In this document: in pieces, positions 51,709 through 59,658 of the stretch
Layout: each line of letters starts with the position of its first letter
How positions within the stretch are numbered: the first letter of the stretch is position 1
Source: Bacteroidales bacterium UBA4116
GTDB taxonomy: Bacteria; Bacteroidota; Bacteroidia; Bacteroidales; Tannerellaceae
Length of the DNA stretch: 64,000 bases
Assembly (NCBI GenBank): GCA_002381645.1
Contig: DFXE01000011.1
Coordinates: forward strand, 124,001 to 188,000
Reading direction: 5' to 3'
Position numbers and translations under genes: made by a program
The notes under the pieces: model-generated
The model's database searches: none
The model's input: the letters and a program-made list of their open reading frames with translations, nothing else
What the model was told of the DNA's origin: nothing

Positions 51709-52815
51709 CTATTGTTTGGGCATGGATAAAGGTAGACAAACACTGTAAACAAGAGGTGTGTTTTCAATTTTTATTTCTTTTTTTGTCAGTAAGCGGAACC
51801 GGTTATTCAGGTTTTTCATTCCTATACCCTCCGAATCGATCCGGTCGAGTTTTTCACGTTTTTCATTTTTGATGATCAGGTAATCGTTCCCGTCTATGTA
51901 TATATCTACGGTCATCGGGTGTTTATTGCTTATTTCATTATGTTTGATCACGTTTTCAACAATAGGGAGCAGTGATAAAACCGGAAGGAAATAATTATCG
52001 TATTTTTTGTCCACCTGAATGTTGAAGTTCAGTTTTTGTTCATATTTGACGGAGAGCATGAATCGGTATGTTTCCAGAAAAGCAAATTCTTCGGATAAGT
52101 TTACCAGGTCTTTCTTTTCGCTTTGAAGTATATACCTGAAAACATGGGATAAATTAGATACATATTCCAGGGATTTTTCTTTTTTGTCTTCTACTATTAA
52201 TGAATGCAGTGCGTTGAGTGCGTTGAAAAAGAAATGCGGATTTATCTGGTTGTTCAACGCGCTGATCTGGCTCTGCAACGATTCGTTTTTAAGCTGTTCG
52301 AGTTTGCGTTCGATCTCTTCTTTGCGCCGCGACATATTATAGATACGGCTGAAGCCGTAAATGGCGAACAACAGGATTACGGATACTCCCATCCAGTCTT
52401 CGCCTTTTTCATGGAAATATAGCGAATGTTTTCCTCTTTCACGCCTTTCCTTTTTGCGATGACGGTAATAATCATCGTATATTTCGGAATGTCTCTCGTT
52501 TGACCTGTCTGCTACGGGATCATGCACCAACCAGATGTACAGGCTGAAAGTCGCTACGGCTAATGCGGAATAGATGAAATGGCGAAGGTCTTCGTGCTTA
52601 TTTAACGTACGGGTATTAATATAGATCAGTATTCCGGACAGTAAGGTAAAAAAGATAAAATTACTGATTGCTATAAAATAATCTGCACTGTCGGGAATAA
52701 TAATGTCTTCATCGAACAATTGGGAAATTTCATAATAAGATAAAACGGCTCCGATTGCCAGGGCAATCAGGGCTATAATTTTGTAGTTATTATGAATATT
52801 CAGTTTGATTTTCAT
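51709..52815 (-). CDS. LytS/YehU-type sensor histidine kinase
   Basis: Membrane sensor of 368 residues from ATG 52815 (preceded by AAACAAAAAACAC); a longer frame upstream to 52947 begins with a basic stretch that does not look like a natural N-terminus. Four hydrophobic helices in the first about 165 residues are interrupted by a strikingly charged loop (NERHSEIYDDYYRHRKKERRERG). The phosphoacceptor box is QINPHFFFNALNALHSLI, and the ATPase part has LLPIVENVIKHNE and SEGIGMKNLNNRFRLL, as in the LytS/His_kinase group. It pairs with the LytTR regulator downstream. Confidence 0.92.
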   Translation of the reverse strand: MKIKLNIHNNYKIIALIALAIGAVLSYYEISQLFDEDIIIPDSADYFIAISNFIFFTLLSGILIYINTRTLNKHEDLRHFIYSALAVATFSLYIWLVHDPVADRSNERHSEIYDDYYRHRKKERRERGKHSLYFHEKGEDWMGVSVILLFAIYGFSRIYNMSRRKEEIERKLEQLKNESLQSQISALNNQINPHFFFNALNALHSLIVEDKKEKSLEYVSNLSHVFRYILQSEKKDLVNLSEEFAFLETYRFMLSVKYEQKLNFNIQVDKKYDNYFLPVLSLLPIVENVIKHNEISNKHPMTVDIYIDGNDYLIIKNEKREKLDRIDSEGIGMKNLNNRFRLLTKKEIKIENTPLVYSVCLPLSMPKQ

Positions 52816-53015
52816 GTGTTTTTTGTTTGTAAAAATACGATATAAACGTGTATTACAGCATGTTTTAGCTATTAATTTACCGACTTTTAAAAGCTTTCTT
52901 TTCCTTCCCAATACCCGATTTTCGTGTTTAACCGGAAAAAGGTACAACCTCCTCTTTTATACTTCATTTTTGCACTGTCATCAGTAGATTAATAACCAGA
53001 AAACAATATAAAGAG

Positions 53016-55466
53016 ATGAAAAGGTATTTAATTGTATTTGCATGTGTTTTTATCACGTCAATCAGCATATCAGCAACCGATAACCCTTCAGGCAGTTTTA
53101 TTATTAAAGGTATGGTAATCGATTCGTTGACGAATGAGCCAGTATCGTTTGCTACGGTAAGTGTTACCTCTTTAAGTGATGCTTCAGGAATGATACTGGG
53201 CCACTCGGTATGTGATATAGACGGTTCTTTCGCGGTAGAATTGGCTCAGCCCGGTTTGTATCAACTGGCGTTACAATATGTCGGTAAAGCTCCTGTTACC
53301 CGTGAATTGGTTTTCCCTGATAATAAAAAAGAGTTGAATGTGGGTTCTTTATATATGCAGGATGCCAATCAACAACTTGGTGAAGTAACGGTAGTGGCAC
53401 AAAAGCCGTTGGTAAAAGTCGATATCGATAAATTGGTGTACAGTATGGATGACGATCCAGAGGCGAAAGTAAATAATACGCTTGAAATGCTCAGGAAAGT
53501 GCCGATGGTAACGGTTGACGGGGAAGATAATATCCAGTTAAAGGGTTCGTCGGATTTTAAGATATATGTCAATGGAAGGCCATCGGGGCTTTTAAGCAGT
53601 AACCCGTCGGAGGTATTGAAAAGTATGCCGGCAAGTACCGTTAAAAATATAGAAGTGGTAACTGATCCCGGCGCCCGATACGATGCCGAAGGTGTTGGGG
53701 GGATTATCAATATCGTAACTACCCGTAATTTATTTGACGGTTATACAGGAACAGTGAATTTGTCGGCAAGTGTGCTTGAAGAATATGAAGTGGGAACTTT
53801 TATTACGGCTAAGGCAGGAAGGTTCGGTATTATCGCCAACTATGAATATGAATATGCCCGTGAACCCTGGTCGACAATGGAATCGGTACGTGAAAACCTA
53901 ACCAACGATGCAAACCGTTTTCTTACTCAAATGGGAAGGACACGCGAAAATGACTCCAAACACCGTGGATACCTGGAAGCCAGTTTTGAATTCGATTCCC
54001 TGAATATGATCCATGTGGGAGCCAATTTGTTTCGTAAGAAAGCCAATTCATTTACGGAATATGATGTAGTAATGAGGAATATCAACCAGGACCTGGTATA
54101 TTCATACGACCGTTATACCAAATCGATTCCGGTAATAGGGGGGGCGGAAGTAAATGTGGATTACCAGCATGCAACAAAAAAACCGGGCGAATTATTGACG
54201 TTATCGTACCGTTTCAGTAATACGCCCAGGGATGAAGAAAACCAGACATATATAACCGGGCTTCAAAATTATGAGGATATAAACCAGTGGGATATTAACA
54301 AGGCCAAGACAAACGAGCATACGGCACAAATCGATTATGTGACGCCTACCTGGCAGGGGCTGGAACTTGAAATCGGTGCAAAATATATTCTTCGCCAAAG
54401 TGACAGTGATATTCAACAATACCTGTTGAATGATTCTACCGGCAACTGGATAGACATTGCGGACGACGAACGCAAATTCAAGCATACGCAACATATCTAT
54501 TCGGGTTACGCGGGTTATACTATCAAATTGAATGGTTTTGGTATCCGTGCCGGATTACGTGCTGAAGGCACTTCACTGGATGTGAAATATGATTATTCTC
54601 CGGAACGGAATTTCGGAACTGATTATTTCGATCTTGTACCGAATGCTACCTTATCATACCAGCTTACCGACATTCAGCAATTGCGGATAGGTTATAATAT
54701 GCGTATCCAGCGGGCCGGTATCAATCATCTGAATCCGTATATAAACACAACCGATCCTTTAAATATAACCTATGGGAATCCGGAACTCAGTTCTGTGAAA
54801 AGTAATGGGGTAAACCTGAATTACAGTATTTTCGGACGTAAATTCAGTCTTAATGCTACACTGAGTTACGTCTTTATAAATAATTCCATTGAACGGTATA
54901 CCTTCATGGACCCTCAACAGCCCGGCGTATCTGTTACGACATACGGCAATATAGGGGAAAAGAAACAAACCGGTTTATTTTTATATGCCAGCTGGAATCC
55001 GGTGCAAAATATAAGGGTTTTTGTAAATGCTTCAGGGGATTATACCGATCTCAAAAGTAAGCAGGGCGATATGACCAACAATGGATTCGGGGGTAGGATA
55101 TTCGGGGGAGCCCAGGCTACACTACCCAAAGATTTCCGGATAAATGCCAATTATGCGGTTATTTCCCCTCAAATACAGTTACAGGGAAGACGCTCCACAT
55201 TTTGTTTTTTGAATTTGGCGGTTCATAAAGATTTTTTCGATAAGAAACTAACCGTATCCTTAGCATGTAATACTCCTTTCAGAAAAAATAGCAAATTCGA
55301 AACCAATAGTTCAGATCCAACTTTTACCATGCGTACAACAGAATACGCTCCCAAGCGTGACCTAAGCCTTACCATTTCGTACCGCTTTGGCAGCCTGAAA
55401 GAGCAAATGAAGAAAATAAAAAGGGGTATTGTGAACGATGATATGTTAAATGGGAATAATAATTAA
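53016..55466 (+). CDS. Outer-membrane beta-barrel protein with carboxypeptidase-like and plug domains (TonB-receptor superfamily)
   Basis: Outer-membrane protein of 816 residues. A signal peptide (to about ISISATD) leads to a carboxypeptidase regulatory-like domain (about 28-110, FIIKGMVIDSLTNEPVSFATVSV), a plug-like domain (VVAQKPLVKVDIDKLVYSMDDDPEAKVNNTLEMLRKVPMV in pieces, YDAEGVGGIINIVT) and an OMP_b-brl_3-type barrel (IRAGLRAEGT, LRIGYNMRIQRAGINHLNPY). This group is common in Bacteroidetes, often beside LytTR systems as here, and its transport role is mostly unproven. The C-terminus extends past the barrel (KEQMKKIKRGIVNDDMLNG). Confidence 0.9.
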   Translation: MKRYLIVFACVFITSISISATDNPSGSFIIKGMVIDSLTNEPVSFATVSVTSLSDASGMILGHSVCDIDGSFAVELAQPGLYQLALQYVGKAPVTRELVFPDNKKELNVGSLYMQDANQQLGEVTVVAQKPLVKVDIDKLVYSMDDDPEAKVNNTLEMLRKVPMVTVDGEDNIQLKGSSDFKIYVNGRPSGLLSSNPSEVLKSMPASTVKNIEVVTDPGARYDAEGVGGIINIVTTRNLFDGYTGTVNLSASVLEEYEVGTFITAKAGRFGIIANYEYEYAREPWSTMESVRENLTNDANRFLTQMGRTRENDSKHRGYLEASFEFDSLNMIHVGANLFRKKANSFTEYDVVMRNINQDLVYSYDRYTKSIPVIGGAEVNVDYQHATKKPGELLTLSYRFSNTPRDEENQTYITGLQNYEDINQWDINKAKTNEHTAQIDYVTPTWQGLELEIGAKYILRQSDSDIQQYLLNDSTGNWIDIADDERKFKHTQHIYSGYAGYTIKLNGFGIRAGLRAEGTSLDVKYDYSPERNFGTDYFDLVPNATLSYQLTDIQQLRIGYNMRIQRAGINHLNPYINTTDPLNITYGNPELSSVKSNGVNLNYSIFGRKFSLNATLSYVFINNSIERYTFMDPQQPGVSVTTYGNIGEKKQTGLFLYASWNPVQNIRVFVNASGDYTDLKSKQGDMTNNGFGGRIFGGAQATLPKDFRINANYAVISPQIQLQGRRSTFCFLNLAVHKDFFDKKLTVSLACNTPFRKNSKFETNSSDPTFTMRTTEYAPKRDLSLTISYRFGSLKEQMKKIKRGIVNDDMLNGNNN

Positions 55467-55486
55467 TATTAGAGATATTCGGTTTG

Positions 55487-55669
55487 CATAGAAATGACAA
55501 AGACGGGCAAGACGGAAGCACCGGAAAAAGCGCTTATGATATATAGAAAGAAGAAATTGCCAAAGGTATAGAAGATCCTCACAATAAAGGAAAGGAATGG
55601 TAATGGATAACTGACCTCTCTGATCAGATTAAAAATAGCAATGATCCGTTTTTATATCTGACCAATTAA
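55487..55669 (+). pseudogene. Decayed fragment of a collagen-like-domain protein
   Basis: One continuous frame reads NDKDGQDGSTGKSAYDI, a TAG stop at 55544, KEEIAKGIEDPHNKGKEW, a TAA stop at 55601, WITDLSDQIKNSNDPFLYLTN and a final stop at 55667. The frame never shifts. KDGxDGxxGKSAY followed by a D/N-P-H-N motif is the usual end of collagen-like segments in Bacteroidetes surface proteins, here split by two stop codons and without a start. Confidence 0.65.
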
Positions 55670-55673
55670 ATAA

Positions 55674-55704
55674 GGTAGCTCCACAGGCTACCATATTTTG
55701 TTTT
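55674..55704 (+). terminator. Hairpin with T-rich tail
   Basis: GGTAGC (55674-55679) pairs with GCTACC (55687-55692) and is followed by ATATTTTGTTTTT. Confidence 0.6.
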
Positions 55705-55757
55705 TATAGTTACATTTGTTTTGTAATTATGTTTTCTTTTAGTTTAAATGGTTTGTT

Positions 55758-56195
55758 ATGAGATTAAGCAATGAGTGGTTTACGGCATTATCGGGAAATG
55801 ATACGGGTGAATTAATAACAATTCTGGGACGTGATTCGCTTGCCGAATTTATCCAGTCGGGAAAGTTCAAGGAACGGGTCGAAATAACCTGGAAATATGA
55901 ACCTGACGGTAAAGGAATGCCTTCTGAACCTGACGCCGAACGAATGGAAACCATACAGGAAACCTTGCGCAAAGCAATGGAAAAAGATAAATTATCAATT
56001 CTTACCGCAGTGTATACCGGAGGAGGAGAAAAGATCTGGGTATTTTATACCCGTACTACCCGTGTATTCGGCGAACGGTTGAACGAAATACTTGCCCCGT
56101 TTGAATTATTACCTATAACTATTTATACTGAAGTGGATCCCGATTGGGAAGAGTATAAAGATATGTATGAAATGAAAGAATGGTCGGTGGACTAA
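55758..56195 (+). CDS. DUF695-family protein
   Basis: Cytoplasmic protein of 145 residues. VEITWKYEPDGKGMPSEPDAERMETIQETL (about 36-65), LTAVYTGGGEKIWVFYTR (about 80-97) and the final ITIYTEVDPDWEEYKDMYEM carry the DUF695 pattern, ending in the characteristic D-P-x-W-x-x-Y motif. Function unknown; often an alpha-beta domain attached to other proteins, alone here. A terminator shared with the ferritin-like gene follows. Confidence 0.82.
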   Translation: MRLSNEWFTALSGNDTGELITILGRDSLAEFIQSGKFKERVEITWKYEPDGKGMPSEPDAERMETIQETLRKAMEKDKLSILTAVYTGGGEKIWVFYTRTTRVFGERLNEILAPFELLPITIYTEVDPDWEEYKDMYEMKEWSVD

Positions 56196-56206
56196 AATGA
56201 GAACAA

Positions 56207-56237
56207 AAAAAGGGTTACTAAACAAATAACCCTTTTT
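56207..56237. terminator. Bidirectional intrinsic terminator
   Basis: AAAAAGGGTTA (56207-56217) and TAACCCTTTTT (56227-56237) pair across a 9-nt loop, between the convergent DUF695 and ferritin-like genes. Confidence 0.88.
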
Positions 56238-56256
56238 CTCACATACAGGTAAAATA

Positions 56257-56670
56257 TTATTTTAATCTCATCAATCTGTAATTTAATTGCTGTAAAGCTT
56301 CCTGATAGTCATCTATAATGGATTGCGACATATCTTCGGGGAACAGGTCACGATGTTTCTCAACATAAGAATAAAAATCGCCTGTATGCTTTACAATATT
56401 TTTAGGTGTTTTTGTTTCAGGAATCATAATTTCAATATCACCCATTAATGAATAAGTGGTTTCAGTCAGCCTGTCGATCACATCTAATAAAGATTCGATA
56501 GCCTGATCGAGCGCCATATGCTGTGCGTAGCTACCTTCACCAGTTACATGCCAGTGATATAATTTTAAACTGCTGTTGAATGAAAATAATTCGCCGATAA
56601 AAGTACCTATTTCTTTATTTGATGTACTTGTTGATCCCTTTTTTTCTTTCGATTTTGTTGTCGTTGCCAT
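56257..56670 (-). CDS. Dps/ferritin-like protein (DUF5856 type)
   Basis: Protein of 137 residues. After a Lys/Thr/Ser-rich tail, residues about 22-135 form a ferritin-like helical bundle: SLKLYHWHVTGEGSYAQHMALDQAIESLLDVIDRLTE resembles the Dps ferroxidase region YHWxVxGxxxxxxHxxxxxxxxxxxxxxD, with His40, His42, His52 and Asp66 as possible metal ligands. TTYSLMGDIEIMIPE and NIVKHTGDFYSYVEKHRDLF continue the bundle. Probable role in iron or DNA protection by analogy. The DUF5856 name is from memory. Confidence 0.72.
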   Translation of the reverse strand: MATTTKSKEKKGSTSTSNKEIGTFIGELFSFNSSLKLYHWHVTGEGSYAQHMALDQAIESLLDVIDRLTETTYSLMGDIEIMIPETKTPKNIVKHTGDFYSYVEKHRDLFPEDMSQSIIDDYQEALQQLNYRLMRLK

Positions 56671-56768
56671 AAAATTTCTATTTTACAATTAAACTTTTTC
56701 TTTTGATACAACATCCTAAAGCTGTGGATTGTTTATCAAACGGCAAAATATAATTATTAAAAATAGGA

Positions 56769-57128
56769 ATGATGGAAATAAAACTGAAGCGTGTTTATGA
56801 TCAATTGGAGAATACAGACGGATTGAGGGTTTTGGTAGATCATTTATGGCCCCGGGGGATAAAAAAAGAGGATTTACATTATGATATATGGGCAAAAGAT
56901 ATTGCACCATCCACTGAGTTGAGGGAATGGTTCCATAAGGACCAAAACGATAATTGGGGTAAGTTTGAGACGTTGTATAAAAAGGAACTCAACAACTCCA
57001 AAGCCGTTAAGGAATTTATCCAAACGATAAAAAAAGAATCCAACGTAACTTTACTATACGCATCTAAGGATACGGAACATAACCAAGCCGTAATCCTTAA
57101 AGAGTTTCTTGATAAAAGACTAACTTAA
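56769..57128 (+). CDS. DUF488-family protein
   Basis: Protein of 119 residues with IKLKRVYDQLENTDGLRVLVDHLWPRGIKKEDLHYDIWAKDIAPSTELREWFH (about 3-56), the hallmark of the short DUF488 family (YeaO-like), and NVTLLYASKDTEHNQAVILKEFL at the end. No enzymatic role is established; a thioredoxin-like or nucleotide-handling fold has been considered for relatives. Two adjacent ATGs at 56769 and 56772 could start it. It is convergent with thrC, 6 nt apart. Confidence 0.88.
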   Translation: MMEIKLKRVYDQLENTDGLRVLVDHLWPRGIKKEDLHYDIWAKDIAPSTELREWFHKDQNDNWGKFETLYKKELNNSKAVKEFIQTIKKESNVTLLYASKDTEHNQAVILKEFLDKRLT

Positions 57129-57134
57129 TCTGTT

Positions 57135-58454
57135 TTATTCCTGTTTTGACATCAGGAATTTTTTAAATGAAGTAAAATCTTTAGTTAAACTGATCGATTG
57201 TTTTTCTCTTTGCATGAATGCCTGAAGTTTAAGAGGTATTTCCAGGTCTGTTCCCAATATTTCATCTACGGTACTTTTAAATTTTGCCGGATGAGCCGTT
57301 TCAAGGAAAAGACCTGTTTCTCTTTCATTCAGCTTATAATCCGATAATCCCTGATAGCCACATGCCCCGTGCGGATCGAGTGTATATCCGTATTGATTAT
57401 ATACCTGTCTCATGGTGCCGGCGATCTCTTCATCCGTATATGCAAATCCCAGAATCCTTTTTTTGATTGCTTGATGAGGATCGGGATATACGCTGAATAA
57501 GTCTGTTATACGCGCAAAATTACTTGGGTCTCCTACATCCATAGCATTGGCAATAGTGGCTATTGAAGGGCGCGGTGAATACTTACCTGTATTAAGGTAT
57601 TCGAGAAAAACATCATTTTTATTGTTCGCCGCAACAAAGCGTTTAATGGGTAAGCCCATCCAATAGGCAAAAAGACCTGCGGTAAGGTTGCCGAAGTTAC
57701 CACTCGGTACACTGATAACCAGTTGGTCTGCTTTACCTATTTTATCTAATTGCGCGTAAGCGTGAAAATAATAGAATGATTGTGGCAAAAACCGGGCAAT
57801 ATTTATAGAATTGGCTGATGTCAGTTTACTATGTTCATTAAGTTCGTTATCCATAAAGGCCGATTTAACAAGCGACTGGCAGTCGTCAAATGTACCGTCT
57901 ATTTCGAGAGCGGTGATATTTTTTCCCAATGTGGTGAATTGGCATTCCTGAATAGGGCTCACCTTTCCTTTCGGATACAGCACATATACATTGATGCCTT
58001 CGACCCCCAGAAATCCGTTGGCAACGGCGCTTCCGGTGTCTCCCGAAGTAGCCACCAATACATTGACATCCCTAACTCCTTCTTTTGTTATGAAGTATCT
58101 TAACAGACGGGCCATGAAACGCGCGCCTACATCTTTAAAGGCAAGTGTAGGACCATGGAATAATTCCAGGCTGTAAATATTATCGCGGACCGGTACTGCA
58201 GGAATATCAAAATTCAATGTTTCATTGATTATCGTCTGGAGTATATCTCCCGGAACATCATCTCCGAATAATGCTTTGGCAACTGTATACCCGATCTCCT
58301 GCAGCGACATATCTTTCATATCCCCGATCACGAAATCGTTCAGCAAATCGATATTTTCAGGCATGTACAATCCTTTATCTCCTGCCAAGCCTTTAATAAC
58401 AGCTCTTTTTAAAGAAGCAGGAGGAGCCTGTTTGTTCGTACTATAATATTTCAT
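57135..58454 (-). CDS. thrC: Threonine synthase
   Basis: PLP enzyme of 439 residues converting O-phospho-homoserine to threonine. The N-terminus MKYYSTNKQAPPASLKRAV is that of the ThrC class found in E. coli and yeast. The PLP lysine is in HGPTLAFKDVGARFMARLL near 104-122; VLVATSGDTGSAVANGFLG near 142 and SVPSGNFGNLTAG near 246 bind the phosphate and cofactor. The gene overlaps the preceding apgM-like gene by 14 nt and ends the threonine operon. Confidence 0.97.
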   Translation of the reverse strand: MKYYSTNKQAPPASLKRAVIKGLAGDKGLYMPENIDLLNDFVIGDMKDMSLQEIGYTVAKALFGDDVPGDILQTIINETLNFDIPAVPVRDNIYSLELFHGPTLAFKDVGARFMARLLRYFITKEGVRDVNVLVATSGDTGSAVANGFLGVEGINVYVLYPKGKVSPIQECQFTTLGKNITALEIDGTFDDCQSLVKSAFMDNELNEHSKLTSANSINIARFLPQSFYYFHAYAQLDKIGKADQLVISVPSGNFGNLTAGLFAYWMGLPIKRFVAANNKNDVFLEYLNTGKYSPRPSIATIANAMDVGDPSNFARITDLFSVYPDPHQAIKKRILGFAYTDEEIAGTMRQVYNQYGYTLDPHGACGYQGLSDYKLNERETGLFLETAHPAKFKSTVDEILGTDLEIPLKLQAFMQREKQSISLTKDFTSFKKFLMSKQE

Positions 58455-59658
58455 GGCCTAATAGCTCTTTGATAAACTGATCTTTTTCTAAAATCCCAAA
58501 TGTACCGTTTTCTACTGAGAATTCATTATACTCTTTTACTAAATCTGCTTTTTGAAAAGGCTTGTAAATAAAAAACGGTATAGGATCGTTTGTATGTGTA
58601 CGTATAGTACAGGGTGTGGGGTGATCGGGAAGAACGGCAATAGCAACGGGATCGTCCCACATTCTTAATGCTTCGTAAACGGGGCCAACCACGCGTTTGT
58701 CAAGGTCTTCAATAGTCCTGATTTTTAACTGCACATCTCCTTCATGTCCGGCTTCATCGCTTGCTTCGATATGAAGATAAACAAAGTCGTTTGTTTTAAG
58801 GGCTTCTAAAGCAGCTTTCGCCTTGCCTTCGTAATTTGTATCGTAAAGTCCGGTTGCTCCTTCCACCTGTATTACTTCCAATCCGGCGTATACACCAATA
58901 CCTCTTATCAGATCGACAGCCGAAATGACGGCTCCTTTCCTAATGCCATACATTTGCTGCATAGTCTGCATTGCCGGGCGATAACCCGGCGACCATGGCC
59001 ATATGCTGTTGGCCGGGTCTTTGCCTATTGAAATTCTTTTCCGGTTTACCGGATGATTTTTTAGTAATTTCTGAGACCGTAGTATCAGGTCATTCAATAA
59101 TCTTGCTGTGGTAACAGCTTCTTCCGTTTCAGCCTGAATAAGCAACGGGCCAAAAGGTTGCAGGGGAACATCATGGGGAGGAGTACAATCCAAATGCTTG
59201 TCTCCGTTTTTTACTACTAATAAATGGCGGTAGGAAACGCCTGTGTAAAATGAAATCTGCTCTGACCCTAATTCATTGTTGAGGTACTGAATCAGTATGT
59301 CTGCTTCTTCCGTAGAAATATGTCCTGCCGAGTGATTTTTTAAAATGTCACCTTCTATGCATACCAGATTACATCGCATAGCCATTTCTCCCGGTTTCAA
59401 TGTTACACCTATGCTTGCAGCTTCCAAAACACCACGGCCTTCATATACTTTCGGCAGGTCATACCCCAATACAGATAAGTTGGCTACTTCGCTTCCCGGA
59501 TGAAATCCGTCAGGTACCGTTTTTAAACGGCCTGTTACCCCCAATTCTGCTAATTTGTCCAAATAAGGGGTATGGGCATATTGAAGCGGGGTTTTGCCGC
59601 CTAATGCACCGATTGGTTCATCGGCTGCTCCGTCGGCTAATATAATTATACTTTTCAT
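58441..59658 (-). CDS. apgM-like alkaline-phosphatase-fold protein, probable homoserine kinase
   Basis: Protein of 405 residues of the cofactor-independent (archaeal-type) phosphoglycerate mutase group: IIILADGAADEPIGALGGKTPLQYAHTPYLDKLAELGV at the start (metal Asp8 region), HPGSEVANLSVLGYDL with the catalytic Ser near 62, and IEASDEAGHEGDVQLK plus AVLPDHPTPC with metal-binding Asp/His. It lies between thrA and thrC, overlapping both (4 and 14 nt), where thrB is expected, and no GHMP-type homoserine kinase is seen. Members of this group have been proposed and in some Bacteroidetes reported to act as homoserine kinase; for this protein it is inference from position. Confidence 0.85.
   Translation of the reverse strand: MKSIIILADGAADEPIGALGGKTPLQYAHTPYLDKLAELGVTGRLKTVPDGFHPGSEVANLSVLGYDLPKVYEGRGVLEAASIGVTLKPGEMAMRCNLVCIEGDILKNHSAGHISTEEADILIQYLNNELGSEQISFYTGVSYRHLLVVKNGDKHLDCTPPHDVPLQPFGPLLIQAETEEAVTTARLLNDLILRSQKLLKNHPVNRKRISIGKDPANSIWPWSPGYRPAMQTMQQMYGIRKGAVISAVDLIRGIGVYAGLEVIQVEGATGLYDTNYEGKAKAALEALKTNDFVYLHIEASDEAGHEGDVQLKIRTIEDLDKRVVGPVYEALRMWDDPVAIAVLPDHPTPCTIRTHTNDPIPFFIYKPFQKADLVKEYNEFSVENGTFGILEKDQFIKELLGHEIL

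Noticed and set aside
52816..52947. 44-residue N-terminal extension of the sensor kinase
   Set aside because: Basic, unstructured sequence; ATG 52815 gives a normal first transmembrane helix near the N-terminus.
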